Positions 33,524 to 42,691 of a DNA stretch of 64,000 nt are shown here, one piece after another; the first letter of the stretch is position 1, and every line of letters begins with the position of its first letter. The stretch covers positions 4,027,501 to 4,091,500 of the forward strand of contig NZ_JAUCEU010000007.1 in the NCBI RefSeq assembly GCF_030348765.1. The letters are read 5' to 3'. Position numbers and translations under genes: made by a program. The DNA comes from Neobacillus sp. CF12 (GTDB lineage Bacteria > Bacillota > Bacilli > Bacillales > Cytobacillaceae). The notes beneath the pieces were generated by a model, which saw only the letters and a program-made list of their open reading frames with translations, had not been told where the DNA came from and did no database searches.

Positions 33524-34480
33524 TTGATTATGAAGGATTGCAAGCTGCCATTGAGGCTGCAAAAGTTTGAGGCACTTTTAAGAAGTGTAGAAGATAATCA
33601 TTGGCAAAGGTACGAAATATTAAAGGAATACAATAAATGGATGCAAGGCTTTCGCGGAGAGGAATCGGTTATGTTCCATCTAGACCCCATTTCAAACGAA
33701 GATTATCGGATTTATCATGATATCCGCCTGCCATTAGGGAAGTATTATTTTCAAATCGATATCCTGCTCACTTGTCCCCGCTTTATACTTGTTATCGAAG
33801 TGAAAAATCGGATGAAACATTGGCATTTTGCTAAACTGCTTAATCAAGTAACGGTAGATGGCAAACGAACGAAGAATCCTATCCTCCAAGCAAAAGTGCA
33901 ATCGACCAAGCTAAAACGTTGGTTAGCAGAACACCATATGACGGACATTCCCATCCTCTATCTTTTTGTAAATAGTAATGAGAAATCAAAAATACACATC
34001 GATTATGACCATAAATACAGCAGAAGTGTATGCAACAGCGAGCAATTACTAGAGAAAATTGAGCAAATTGAAAACCAACATAAGATTGAAATCCTAGATG
34101 AAAAGGATTTACGAAAAATGAATCGCCTTCTATTGGCTAAAAACACCCCAGACAATACAAATCTCCTTCAACACTTCAAAATGACCTCAGAGGACCTTAT
34201 GATAGGTGTCCGTTGCAACTCTACCAAGTGCAATTCTCAAATGAGATATCATGCTGGAACATGGACCTGCACAGTGTGCAAAGTGAAATCCAAAACTGCC
34301 CACCACCAAAAAGTTTTAGACTATTTCCTTCTCATTAAACATTCTATTACCAACACAGAAGCACGCACACTTCTTCATATAAAATCCCGGAAGATTATCT
34401 ATCAGCTGCTTGCTGGCATGAATCTACCATGTACAGGGAGTTCAAGGGCAGAGTCTACCACCAAACCAACTACACAATAA
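33524..34480 (+). CDS. NERD-domain protein
   Basis: 318 aa. The NERD (nuclease-related) domain spans about residues 40-160: FRGEESVMFHL, IYHDIRLP, YYFQIDILLTC and FILVIEVKNRMKHW follow the fold order of the family, with the D...EVK residues of a PD-(D/E)XK-like site. The C-terminal part has a CxxxxC...CxxC zinc-ribbon-like stretch (VRCNSTKCNS, WTCTVCKVK) and a helical end. The frame opens earlier, but AGGAAGG lies 6 nt before TTG 33524, and the resulting start (MIMKDCKLPLRLQKFEALLR) looks like other Bacillus NERD proteins. DNA-processing function is inferred, not shown. Confidence 0.78.
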   Translation: MIMKDCKLPLRLQKFEALLRSVEDNHWQRYEILKEYNKWMQGFRGEESVMFHLDPISNEDYRIYHDIRLPLGKYYFQIDILLTCPRFILVIEVKNRMKHWHFAKLLNQVTVDGKRTKNPILQAKVQSTKLKRWLAEHHMTDIPILYLFVNSNEKSKIHIDYDHKYSRSVCNSEQLLEKIEQIENQHKIEILDEKDLRKMNRLLLAKNTPDNTNLLQHFKMTSEDLMIGVRCNSTKCNSQMRYHAGTWTCTVCKVKSKTAHHQKVLDYFLLIKHSITNTEARTLLHIKSRKIIYQLLAGMNLPCTGSSRAESTTKPTTQ

Positions 34481-34507
34481 AAAACCACCACGCAATCCGC
34501 GCAGTGG
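34481..34507 (-). terminator. Terminator of the VanZ-like gene
   Basis: Minus strand: CCAC..CGC / GCG.GGTGG stem with small bulges, then TTTTTT. It lies between convergent genes. Confidence 0.65.
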
Positions 34508-34924
34508 CTAAATCTTCCTCACAAACTCAAGCATCTTCCCTAACCTCTTAAAACGACCTTTAAACATTGCTCCCCGAATAAAATAAAAGCAAACCAATAT
34601 CCCTGTAACGTCTTTGACGAGGTCAAACCAGGACGCTGAGCGGTAAGCATAGAAGGATTGGTGAATCTCGTCTGTAAGTCCGTAAAGACCTGCCAGGACG
34701 GCACAGAGAACGTTTAGACCTGTGGTGAACGGAGCACGCCGCGTGAGGAAGGCCAAAACTAGCAATACATAGAGGATAGCGAACTCTATTAAATGCAGGG
34801 ATTCTTTAATGGTACGGTCCAGCCCTGAATCTGGGAGCTCGACGAAGTGATTGGATGGCAGACTCGACATAATCCAAATCGCCGCCATATAGGCAATGGG
34901 AAGTAGTCGTAGAACGTATTTCAA
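34508..34924 (-). CDS. VanZ-family membrane protein
   Basis: 138 aa with four membrane segments and the VanZ-like motif SSLPSNHFVELPDSGLD followed by ESLHLIEFAILYVLL and GLYGLTDEIHQSFYAYRSAS (conserved D-E-x-x-Q). Long upstream readings of the frame are unlikely: AAGGAGG stands 8 nt before TTG 34924, and ATG 34942 lies before that binding site. It is divergent from spoIIQ, as is the VanZ-like ywnJ gene in B. subtilis, so it is probably its orthologue. Function in bacilli is unknown. Confidence 0.8.
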   Translation of the reverse strand: MKYVLRLLPIAYMAAIWIMSSLPSNHFVELPDSGLDRTIKESLHLIEFAILYVLLVLAFLTRRAPFTTGLNVLCAVLAGLYGLTDEIHQSFYAYRSASWFDLVKDVTGILVCFYFIRGAMFKGRFKRLGKMLEFVRKI

Positions 34925-34996
34925 AAAATTTTCCTCCTTCATGCATAAAAAAATAAGGTTTATCAAAAAATAAGTAGAAAAAATTTTTTTACTAGT

Positions 34997-35025
34997 GTAT
35001 ATAATTCTACTTATCTGTTCAGAAT
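34997..35025 (+). promoter_or_regulatory. SigF-like promoter of spoIIQ
   Basis: GTATA, 15 nt, GTTCAGAAT, partly matching SigF (GywTA-N15-GGnrAnAnT). The -10 box covers ATG 35024, which excludes that codon as the start. Confidence 0.5.
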
Positions 35026-35044
35026 GATTGCTGAGGTGATGAAA

Positions 35045-35902
35045 ATGAGAGAGGAAGAAAACAAGCGATCTTCTCAAAGTTCCAGTGTTAAACGCTTTTT
35101 CAAAAAGCGTTGGGTATTTCCAGCCATTTATATTGCAAGTGCAGCAATCATTCTGACAGGTGTTCTTTGGTTCCAAGGCAGTGACAACGCAACCGACAAG
35201 TACGATTACGAGTCTTCTGACCTAACAGGTAAAAAGAACGATACTCCAGCACTTGAGGTTAACTCAGCTTTAGAGAACTTGAAAATGCCAATCAAGAATC
35301 CATTGGATACAGTTGTTAAAATGGAGTTCTATGATGACACCGCAAGTGAAGAAAAACAAGAAGCAGCATTAGTAGTTTACAACAATAACTATGAGCCGCA
35401 TACAGGTATTGACTACACATCTAAAGATGGCGAAACCTTTGATGTCGTTGCTGCCCTAAGTGGAAAAGTTACGAGTGTGGATGAAGATGCCTTCCTTGGA
35501 AATAAGATAGTCATTGAACACGATAAAGGTATTGTAACACAATATCAATCGGTTAAAGATGTGAAGGTTAAGGTTGGCGACAAAGTAAAACAAGGACAAG
35601 TTATTGCCATGGCTGGACAAAGCTTGTACCAAGAAGAAGCTGGAACGCATGTACATTTTGAAATCCGTAAAGATGGTATCCCAGTGAATCCAACGAAGTT
35701 TTTTAACAAACCAGTAAGTGATTTACAGGAAGAAACTGCAGCGGATGAAAATACAGAAGATAAAAAGAGTCCGAAACAACAAATGATTGAGGACCCTGCT
35801 AGTGATGAGTCTGCTCCATCAAAAGAAGAAACTCCTTCTGATGATGAAAAAGCTCCATCCGAAGATGAATCTTCTGAGTCAAAAGATAAAACAAACTCTT
35901 AA
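35045..35902 (+). CDS. spoIIQ: Stage II sporulation protein Q (LytM-like)
   Basis: 285 aa. A short cytoplasmic end, one membrane helix (about residues 27-47), then an extracellular LytM/M23 domain. SpoIIQ on the forespore membrane binds SpoIIIAH across the intermembrane space, forming the engulfment ratchet and feeding-tube channel. The domain shows HTGIDYTSKDGETFDVV (HxxxD) and THVHFEIRKDG (HxH), so both Zn-binding motifs of active M23 enzymes are present. The C-terminal 55 residues are an acidic Ser/Glu/Asp/Lys tail. ATG 35045 lies 6 nt after GAGGTG. Confidence 0.92.
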   Translation: MREEENKRSSQSSSVKRFFKKRWVFPAIYIASAAIILTGVLWFQGSDNATDKYDYESSDLTGKKNDTPALEVNSALENLKMPIKNPLDTVVKMEFYDDTASEEKQEAALVVYNNNYEPHTGIDYTSKDGETFDVVAALSGKVTSVDEDAFLGNKIVIEHDKGIVTQYQSVKDVKVKVGDKVKQGQVIAMAGQSLYQEEAGTHVHFEIRKDGIPVNPTKFFNKPVSDLQEETAADENTEDKKSPKQQMIEDPASDESAPSKEETPSDDEKAPSEDESSESKDKTNS

Positions 35903-35917
35903 TATGGAACAAAGGGG

Positions 35918-35947
35918 AAAGGGGAATCTACCTTCCTCTTTTTTTTG
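35918..35947 (+). terminator. Terminator of spoIIQ
   Basis: AAAGGGGAA / TTCCTCTTT stem (one G-T), 6-nt loop, then T-run. Confidence 0.75.
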
Positions 35948-35985
35948 CATTTTATGGTAAAATAAAAGGAAAAGGGGGGAGTATT

Positions 35986-37974
35986 TTGAAAAAAATAATA
36001 GGGTTTCTGATCCTGCTTGTGCTGGTGGCAGCAGGCTGCAGCAAGGAACCCAAACCTGAAGACCGTTTAGAATCCTACATAAAACTATGGAATGAACAAA
36101 AGTTTGATAAGATGTATGAGTACCTTACAGAAGGTTCCAAAGGGGTAATCTCAAAGGAAGACTTCACCAACCGCTACCAAAAAATCTACGAAGACCTACA
36201 AATTACAGACCTCAAGATAACTTTCAAAAAACCAGAAGAAGAAGAACTGGCTAAAGATCAAGACAGTGTCACCTATGATTTTTCCGCGTCCATGAACAGC
36301 ATTGCTGGAGAAATCCAATTTACTCACAAAGCGAAGATGAAAAAAGAAGAACGTGACAAAGACAATAACTGGTATGTCGATTGGAACACGACATATATTT
36401 TTCCAGATTTGAAAGATGGCGACAAAATCGGGATCAGTAATGTGAAGCCAAAGCGCGGGGAAATTTTTGACCGAGCAGATAACCCACTTGCTTATAACGG
36501 CCAGGTATTCGAAGTGGGCGTTGTCCCTGGGAAGATGGAGGGGCAGGAAGGACCTGTCATTCAGCAATTGTCCAGCCTGTTAAAAATGACACCCGAGCAA
36601 ATCAACAAGGCGCTAACCGCCAGTTGGGTGAAGCCAGACTTGTTTGTACCGTTAAAAAAGGTATCGATGGATGATCAAGAACGGATCGCTCAATTAATCG
36701 CCTTAGAACCTGTGCAAACCAAAAAGGTGGAGGCCCGAATTTATCCATTTAAAGAATCCGCGGCGCATTTAATCGGCTATGTTGGCTCGATTACCGCAGA
36801 AGAACTGGAAAAGGTAAAGGATAAAGGTTATACAAGTACAGACGTCATCGGTAAAAGAGGGCTCGAGGAAGTGTTTGACGAGCAGCTAAAAGGGAAAAGC
36901 GGTGTAACAATTACGATTAAAAAGCCTGATGGCAGCAGTGAAATTCTCGCTGAAAAAGCAGTCGAGGATGGTCAAAATCTAAAGCTAACAATTGATATCG
37001 AACTGCAAATGAAGATATATAATGAACTTGTGGGTGAGGCAGGCACGGGAGCGGCGATAGACCCGGTAAGCGGTGAAACGCTGGCACTTGTCAGTTCGCC
37101 ATCGTTTGACCCAAATCAAGCCACCCTAGGCTTTTCTAGTGATGAGTGGAAACAGCTTCAAGAACATCCACAAAAGCCGATGACAGCCAGATTCAATAAG
37201 GCGTACGCACCAGGTTCTGTGTTCAAGCCGTTAACTGCATCGATCGGTCTAAGTAACAATACCATTACGACCGAGCAAACGCTGAATATTAGCGGGTTGA
37301 AATGGCAAAAAGGGGCATCATGGGGTGATTATTTCGTCACCAGAGTGCATGAAGCCAATTCTGTGAATCTTGAAAAAGCAATGGTCTTCTCCGATAATAT
37401 TTATTTCGCCCAGACTGCTTTAGGAATCGGAAAGGACCCTTTCACTGCTGCCTTGAAGGAATTTGGCTTTGAAGAGGAATCCGATTATCCATTCCCATTG
37501 GAAAAATCAACAATTGGAAATTTAGATAAAGAGATTTCTCTGGCTGACTCCGGCTACGGCCAAGGTCAAATTCAAATGGGCATCGTTCACCTTTTGCAGA
37601 CCTATACACCATTTGTAAACGGTGGAAATATGGTTAAGCCCAGCTTAATTCAAAACACTGAAAAAAGTGAGAAGAGTGTCGTCTCACCTGAAATTGCCAC
37701 TACGGTTTCATCGGCTCTTAGAAAGGTCGTCGGTGACAGTGATGGAACGGCGCATTCTGCCAATATCGCTGACTATCCGCTATCAGGAAAAACCGGCACA
37801 GCCGAAATCAAAGAAAAGCAAGGGGAAAAAGGAATTGAAAACGGCTGGTTTATTGCCTATAACACAAACACACCGAATGTGATGATTGCCATGATGGTCG
37901 AAAATGTCCTTGGCAGAGGCGGCTCTCAAATACCAGTTAAGAAAGTGAAAAATGTGTATATGCAAATAAAATAA
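35986..37974 (+). CDS. pbpC: Class B penicillin-binding protein (PBP3/PbpC type)
   Basis: 662-aa transpeptidase that cross-links peptidoglycan outside the membrane. Signal peptide with lipobox VAAGC (Cys18), NTF2-like MecA_N domain (about 25-140), dimerisation domain (about 150-310, GEIFDRADNPLAYNG), transpeptidase domain (about 345-655). Active-site motifs are intact: SVFK (Ser near 409) in APGSVFKPLTA, SDN in FSDNIYFAQ, KTG near 602 in SGKTGTAE. The MecA_N plus lipoprotein layout matches B. subtilis PbpC, a low-affinity, beta-lactam-tolerant PBP. Start TTG after GGGGGGAG. It has its own terminator. Confidence 0.9.
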   Translation: MKKIIGFLILLVLVAAGCSKEPKPEDRLESYIKLWNEQKFDKMYEYLTEGSKGVISKEDFTNRYQKIYEDLQITDLKITFKKPEEEELAKDQDSVTYDFSASMNSIAGEIQFTHKAKMKKEERDKDNNWYVDWNTTYIFPDLKDGDKIGISNVKPKRGEIFDRADNPLAYNGQVFEVGVVPGKMEGQEGPVIQQLSSLLKMTPEQINKALTASWVKPDLFVPLKKVSMDDQERIAQLIALEPVQTKKVEARIYPFKESAAHLIGYVGSITAEELEKVKDKGYTSTDVIGKRGLEEVFDEQLKGKSGVTITIKKPDGSSEILAEKAVEDGQNLKLTIDIELQMKIYNELVGEAGTGAAIDPVSGETLALVSSPSFDPNQATLGFSSDEWKQLQEHPQKPMTARFNKAYAPGSVFKPLTASIGLSNNTITTEQTLNISGLKWQKGASWGDYFVTRVHEANSVNLEKAMVFSDNIYFAQTALGIGKDPFTAALKEFGFEEESDYPFPLEKSTIGNLDKEISLADSGYGQGQIQMGIVHLLQTYTPFVNGGNMVKPSLIQNTEKSEKSVVSPEIATTVSSALRKVVGDSDGTAHSANIADYPLSGKTGTAEIKEKQGEKGIENGWFIAYNTNTPNVMIAMMVENVLGRGGSQIPVKKVKNVYMQIK

Positions 37975-37980
37975 AACAAA

Positions 37981-38011
37981 ACAGAAACCAGTTGATGGTT
38001 TCTGTTTTTTT
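37981..38011 (+). terminator. Terminator of pbpC
   Basis: Perfect 10-bp stem ACAGAAACCA / TGGTTTCTGT, loop GTTGA, seven T. Confidence 0.9.
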
Positions 38012-38063
38012 GTTAGCGCAAGGATATTTAAACTAGAATGAGAAAAAATACAAATAAAAAGGA

Positions 38064-38840
38064 TTGAGAGCCAAATTGAACCAATATCAACAAGCACGTA
38101 GATACAGGGCACATTTATCTCAGTTTACAACATCTGTTCTTCAGATAAAAAACCCATGGGTTGTCGCATTTTTTGCGTTTTCGTATCCAGGATTTGGCCA
38201 CTTAATGCTGCACCGTTATGTCGCAGGGTTTATTCTAATCCTTTGGGAAATGTTTATTAATGGCAAGGCGAATGTAAATCTTGGAATACTCTATACGCTT
38301 ACGGGCGATTTTAGCAAAGCAAAGGAAGTTATGGATGAACGATGGCTCATGCTCTATGTAGGAATCTATATGTTTGGAATCTGGGATAGTTACCGGACAA
38401 CGGTAGACTTAAATAAGCAATGTATATTAGCGGATCGTGAGGACGCCTCCATCCGGCCAAATGCAATGGGTGCTTGGGATATAAATTTTATGGATAAGCG
38501 TAAACCCTGGGTCGCCGTTGCTTGGTCCGCCTTATTCCCGGGGTTAGGCCATCTTTATACCCATAAAGTGATTGCCGGATTTTTCATCTTTGCCTACACG
38601 GTTGCGATTATGTATTATGGCCATGTTCCAGCAGGAATCCACTACACCATGCTTGGTAAATTCGCTCAAGCGAAAGAGGCAGTAAACATGCAATGGGTCC
38701 TTTACCTGCCTTCCATCTATTTTTTTATTCTGTTCGATGCCTATAGTTCAACGATTGATTACAATCGTCTTTTTGAAAAAGAAATGAAGAAATTTTTACG
38801 AGAACATTATCAAAAGAAAGAGTTCATCTTTCCTTTTTAA
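38064..38840 (+). CDS. Membrane protein with two TM2-like modules
   Basis: 258 aa with two similar halves. Each has NPWVVAFFAFSYPGFGHL or KPWVAVAWSALFPGLGHLYT, followed by an RY/HKV-xAGF helix, then a (G)xF(S/A)xAKE motif and a W(M/V)LY helix (TGDFSKAKEVMDERW and LGKFAQAKEAVNMQW). I know no function for this family. The protein at 56794-57330 has one copy of the same module. TTG 38064 directly abuts AAAAAGGA; TTG 38076 is an alternative. The next gene follows after 17 nt, so they are likely one operon. Confidence 0.7.
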   Translation: MRAKLNQYQQARRYRAHLSQFTTSVLQIKNPWVVAFFAFSYPGFGHLMLHRYVAGFILILWEMFINGKANVNLGILYTLTGDFSKAKEVMDERWLMLYVGIYMFGIWDSYRTTVDLNKQCILADREDASIRPNAMGAWDINFMDKRKPWVAVAWSALFPGLGHLYTHKVIAGFFIFAYTVAIMYYGHVPAGIHYTMLGKFAQAKEAVNMQWVLYLPSIYFFILFDAYSSTIDYNRLFEKEMKKFLREHYQKKEFIFPF

Positions 38841-38857
38841 AGAAGTGGGTGGAGTGG

Positions 38858-39304
38858 ATGTTTGTCATTGCTACGTTTGAGAATTCCCTTTATATCGAGT
38901 TAGCGATAACCGAACTGGAACAACAAGGAATCTCGAAAGAACTGATATTGGCTGCTCCGCTTGATAAGCGGAAGGAATTAAGAGGTTTATTCGATACAAT
39001 TCATAAATCAGACGGATTCAGCCTCTTTGACGGACCTGCGATTCTTGGCACCTGTTTGATGCTGCTCGGAGCCATATATGGGTATGTATTGGAATGGGGA
39101 CCGATTCTGTGGGGAATCATTGGGGCACTTTCAGGATTGCTTTTAGGATTTCTCATTAAAATAATTCTGCTACGAAAATCTCAAAGAGGTAGTAATAACA
39201 TCACGTCAGAAATTGTCCTTATGGTTCGTTGTGATGAGCATAAATGGGAGAAGGTTGAACAAATATTATGGGACCATTTTGCATTGGGTCTTACGAAAAT
39301 ATAG
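38858..39304 (+). CDS. Membrane protein of unknown function
   Basis: 148 aa. A soluble N-terminal strand-helix part (MFVIATFENSLYIELAITEL) leads to a Gly-rich hydrophobic pair of helices (about residues 55-110, LLGAIYGYVLEWGPILWG, GLLLGFLIKIILL), then a soluble C-terminal part (EIVLMVRCDEHKWEKVEQIL). The pattern (small alpha/beta ends around a glycine-zipper membrane hairpin) resembles other bacterial stress membrane proteins, but I do not recognise the family. GTG 38849 is an alternative start; ATG 38858 has GGTGGAG upstream. Second gene after the TM2-like protein. Confidence 0.65.
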   Translation: MFVIATFENSLYIELAITELEQQGISKELILAAPLDKRKELRGLFDTIHKSDGFSLFDGPAILGTCLMLLGAIYGYVLEWGPILWGIIGALSGLLLGFLIKIILLRKSQRGSNNITSEIVLMVRCDEHKWEKVEQILWDHFALGLTKI

Positions 39305-39306
39305 CG

Positions 39307-39344
39307 AAGGGTAGACTGCGAAAAACAGCCTACCCTTGTTTTTA
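39307..39344 (+). terminator. Terminator between convergent genes
   Basis: AAGGGTAG / CTACCCTT stem with inner CTG/CAG pairs, then GTTTTTAT. Confidence 0.8.
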
Positions 39345-42300
39345 TTTCCAACCAGCGATTAATTGGTCCGCATCTGAAAGTAATTTAGCTTTCAGACCTT
39401 CTTCCACATTGGAGTTCGTAAGATGCTTTTTGAAATCTTCCATGTGTTTCACTGCCTGCTTGGTTTTTCCATCCTTTAACATGTGCTGCACTTGATCCAG
39501 GCTATTTTTTAAGACAGATGCTTTTGTCTCAAGAATAACCGTATGTTTCATAGATTGAACACTAGCCGTATAGTCTACACCTGGTGCCTGCAAATTCCCT
39601 GCGAGGACTTCTTCTCGGACATCTTCACCTAGGTAGAAGCCGATGTGAGGCGGCTGGTTGTAGGCTGTGTTCTGCCATGCTATTCCATTGCGATAAACAT
39701 CATCGTGCATGAGGGTATACAGTCGGTACTCCGTTGGAACGGTTGTGCTGAATACTCGAAGTTCTGTATCGTCATTTGTTGGCAGGAGAACCTCTTCACG
39801 CCAGTCACCCACAATATCACCCTGCAGCGTTGGAGTGGCTTTTGTTCCATTACTGCTATGAACACCTTCGAAAGCTTTTACCAGTTCAGTTTTACCCGTT
39901 GTTTCGTTGTACTCTGAAATTGACGTGTTATCAAGTAATTCATGCTGCAGGTCGCCATCCCAATAAAGGGCAAAGTTTGCAGAAAGGCCAGCATCTCGAG
40001 AACTGTCAGCGACTACCTTACCTTGAACATTGTAGATACCGCCGCCTGTTTCAACGGTGTCGCCGCCCCAGCCCCAGAATTCATAACCTGGCTGAGAACT
40101 TATGTTGGCAGCCACACCTCGACCTGCATCAACAGAGCCAAAATACGACATCAACGTTTCACCTGTTGCAGCATCGTGTAATTCTAGCGAGGCAACCGCA
40201 GGTACCTCATGAACGCCAAATACTTGGAGTCCTTCACGGTCAGGATCAAAAGCACCGACATGTAGCGCATCACCATGTGATCCCGTTTCGCGCTGCATTT
40301 TTCCGTCCATGGCATAAATGATGCTGCCATCATGATCAAGCGTTAAACTACCAGCAATGATTTCATCGAAACCATCATTATCGATGTCTGCTGTTGCAAG
40401 ATTGTGGTTTCCTAAGCTTTTACCAGTGCCAGCCTCGTTCGAATCAAATGTCCATTCTTCAACCAGCTTTCCATTTTTAACACTATAGGCAACAAAGCTT
40501 GTTCGTTCATAATAGCCTCGGCCATAAATGGCACTTGGCGTTTTACCGTCTAGATACGCTAAACCGGCTAGGAAACGGTCAGAGCGGTTCTGCCACGTAT
40601 CGCCCCATGAAGCGCCTTTGTCGTCACCAAGCGGGAATGCATAATCAATCGTATCAATGACTTCTCCTGTTTCGCCGTTGAAGACAGAGATATACTCAGG
40701 TCCGCCAATTACGTGACCATTTTCCGCTAACCATTTTCCATTGTCTTCGGGATTACCAATCTGACTTAGAACCTTACTGCTATCGAACTTGCCATCTGTT
40801 GCACCATAGGAAGTTGTCCCATCAGCTGTTTTGATAAGGAAATCACTTTTTCCATTGCCGTCAAAATCAGCTACGACAAATTGATGATAATGGGCACCAG
40901 AAGTCAAGTTTAGTCCCATATCGATACGCCATAATAGTGTTCCGTCTAATTTATAGGCGTCAAAAATCGTCGGGCCTGTCATTCCTGTTTGCGAACTATC
41001 AATCGCGTTGGTTGGATACCATTTGACAATGACTTCGAGTTCGCCATCACCATCTAAGTCGCCAACACTAGAATCATTCACGGTGTATTCGTAATTGCCG
41101 GTAGCGGTTGTTCCGCCCTCAGGCTTTTGCATTGGAATCGATAGATAATCTTCACCTAATGCTTTTACATCATTTTTCTCAACAGATTTGCCATTCACTA
41201 AGGTTTCTACTGTGTACGTATCGTTCGCTGAACCTTCTGCATCCTGATAGTTTGTGACACTTAGAGCGTCAGAGTTTAATTTTTCGCCATTGCGGTAGAC
41301 ATTAAAAGTCACATCTATCGCATATTCATCGGCAAGTAAACGCCAACTGACAAAGTTTCCATTTTCGGCTTTAAGAGCAACCACGCCTCGATCCAGCCAT
41401 TCGGTTTGTCTTTCTGTTCCCGGAGGAGTCAGGCGATTGTAGACATAAAGTGTAGCTTCGCGGTTAAAGCTGTTGTCGATTCCTTCCGTTTGTGCAAGGG
41501 TACCTTTAAACTCATATACACCTGTACTTTCCGGATTCCATTCTTTCCCAACTGTTCTCCACTCACTTACAGCTACTTCTTTCTTACTATTATCAGCAAG
41601 CGTGACGGTTACCGTTTTAGGCAAGCCGATGGAAGTTAGATCAGAAGTAGTTTCATTAACATAGACTTGGTGGTAGCGTAATGGATCTACTTTTGAAATG
41701 GTATTACTAGGAATCGGCACATTGTAGACGCCAAAGTTGTCAAGGTATGTAGTCCATGAGTGGTTATTTCCTGATGTCCGAATTCCGACCAGCTTTACGG
41801 TCTTAACAGAGCCGTCAAACGCAACGCCTTCTAGGGAAGAAGTGTATTCTTGTGATTCACCGGATGCTTTGTCCTTTAGTGTTAAAACAGCTTGATTTTT
41901 GATTAAATCAAAGTGAACACTGACTTCGTACCAAGCCTCCTGGTTGGTGATGAAGGTTTGGGCAGGGGCTTGGCTGCCCGCGAAATACTCGATCGCTTCG
42001 GTATTGGTATTGTTTAATGTAAAAATAGTGTTTCCAGTGTTATCCATAATTCGAAGTTCACCAGAATTTTCAAACTGTCGTGAGCCTTTATCATTGTTTT
42101 TACCAGGGTACCAGTCTAGTTTGACAAGAATGTCTTTTCCTTTAACGGCAGTTTCTAAATTCTTTGTGGCAACACGGCCGCCAGATGCATTCACGATGGT
42201 GTATTGAAGTTTATCGGTCGAGTTTCCTTTAACATCACCCTCATTAATAGAAACAGTTGAATTTGCAGCCGTAAAGCCCCATAGATTGTTTTCTTCAAAG

Positions 42301-42431
42301 TCAGAGCCATCTGCCAAATTGTAGCCGTCAACAGGTGTAACGGCAGCTGCAGCATATGGAAGACTTGAAAAAACGAGACCTAGTGATAAAGCACTTGCTA
42401 AGACTTTCTTTTTTCTTTTACTTTTCCCCAC
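39342..42431 (-). CDS. Secreted rhamnogalacturonan lyase (PL11 type) with accessory domains
   Basis: 1029 aa. Signal peptide (KKKVLASALSLGLVFSSLPY, AAA), an N-terminal carbohydrate-binding-like beta domain (about 40-240), a Big_4-like Ig domain (about 250-330, VTVTLADNSKKEVAVSEW), and the PL11 catalytic beta-propeller (about 340-960). Propeller signs are DLDGDGELEVIVKWYPTN, VVADFDGNGKSDFLIKTADG, GDWREEVLLPTNDDTELRVF. A helical C-terminal tail (about 965-1029) is extra. PL11 enzymes (YesW/YesX of B. subtilis) cut the rhamnose-galacturonate backbone of pectin by beta-elimination. Start GTG with AAAGGAG upstream. A cre box lies 247 nt upstream. No pectin transport genes adjoin it. Confidence 0.9.
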   Translation of the reverse strand: MGKSKRKKKVLASALSLGLVFSSLPYAAAAVTPVDGYNLADGSDFEENNLWGFTAANSTVSINEGDVKGNSTDKLQYTIVNASGGRVATKNLETAVKGKDILVKLDWYPGKNNDKGSRQFENSGELRIMDNTGNTIFTLNNTNTEAIEYFAGSQAPAQTFITNQEAWYEVSVHFDLIKNQAVLTLKDKASGESQEYTSSLEGVAFDGSVKTVKLVGIRTSGNNHSWTTYLDNFGVYNVPIPSNTISKVDPLRYHQVYVNETTSDLTSIGLPKTVTVTLADNSKKEVAVSEWRTVGKEWNPESTGVYEFKGTLAQTEGIDNSFNREATLYVYNRLTPPGTERQTEWLDRGVVALKAENGNFVSWRLLADEYAIDVTFNVYRNGEKLNSDALSVTNYQDAEGSANDTYTVETLVNGKSVEKNDVKALGEDYLSIPMQKPEGGTTATGNYEYTVNDSSVGDLDGDGELEVIVKWYPTNAIDSSQTGMTGPTIFDAYKLDGTLLWRIDMGLNLTSGAHYHQFVVADFDGNGKSDFLIKTADGTTSYGATDGKFDSSKVLSQIGNPEDNGKWLAENGHVIGGPEYISVFNGETGEVIDTIDYAFPLGDDKGASWGDTWQNRSDRFLAGLAYLDGKTPSAIYGRGYYERTSFVAYSVKNGKLVEEWTFDSNEAGTGKSLGNHNLATADIDNDGFDEIIAGSLTLDHDGSIIYAMDGKMQRETGSHGDALHVGAFDPDREGLQVFGVHEVPAVASLELHDAATGETLMSYFGSVDAGRGVAANISSQPGYEFWGWGGDTVETGGGIYNVQGKVVADSSRDAGLSANFALYWDGDLQHELLDNTSISEYNETTGKTELVKAFEGVHSSNGTKATPTLQGDIVGDWREEVLLPTNDDTELRVFSTTVPTEYRLYTLMHDDVYRNGIAWQNTAYNQPPHIGFYLGEDVREEVLAGNLQAPGVDYTASVQSMKHTVILETKASVLKNSLDQVQHMLKDGKTKQAVKHMEDFKKHLTNSNVEEGLKAKLLSDADQLIAGWK

Positions 42432-42504
42432 GTTTTACTTCACTCCTTTAATATAAATGACCACGCCGAATATCTTCATAAACAGTGAAAACGGATACAA
42501 AAAA

Positions 42505-42525
42505 GGGCAGTAGTTTCGCCTGTCC
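42505..42525 (-). promoter_or_regulatory. Possible attenuator hairpin in the lyase leader
   Basis: Minus strand: GGACAG, 9-nt loop, CTGCC, then CTTTTTTG, 75 nt before the lyase start. A further CTAGACG/CGCTAG pair lies upstream (about 42570-42595). It may be a leader regulatory element; it does not match a riboswitch class I know. Confidence 0.3.
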
Positions 42526-42607
42526 TGAGGTTTCGGAACATAGTGGTCTTTGTGTTACTAAAAATACTAGCGCCTCTTGGGACAAACCGTCTAGAACACA
42601 TTTTTGC

Positions 42608-42637
42608 AAAAAAAAAGGCCTTGAATCATAAGGCTTT
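42608..42637 (-). terminator. Terminator after the alkyltransferase-like gene
   Basis: Minus strand AAAGCCTT / AAGGCCTTT stem with one bulge, then nine T. Confidence 0.65.
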
Positions 42638-42677
42638 GTCCATGTTTTTGGACTTTTTTTTCGAAGTCGTAATTTTT

Positions 42678-42691
42678 TGAAAACGATTTCA
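42678..42691 (-). promoter_or_regulatory. CcpA cre box
   Basis: TGAAAACGATTTCA fits the cre consensus TGWAANCGNTNWCA at every position. It lies upstream of the rhamnogalacturonan lyase gene, consistent with catabolite repression of a polysaccharide-degrading enzyme. Confidence 0.75.

Noticed and set aside
35024..35044. ATG 35024 as the spoIIQ start
   Set aside because: It overlaps the -10 box of the SigF-like promoter; ATG 35045 has a proper ribosome binding site.
39776..40321. 181-codon plus-strand frame antisense to the rhamnogalacturonan lyase
   Set aside because: No family resemblance and no ribosome binding site; the opposite strand has a complete multi-domain enzyme.
42432..42660. Known riboswitch in the lyase leader
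   Set aside because: The conserved cores of the purine, SAM, TPP, c-di-GMP, preQ1 or glycine classes were not found.
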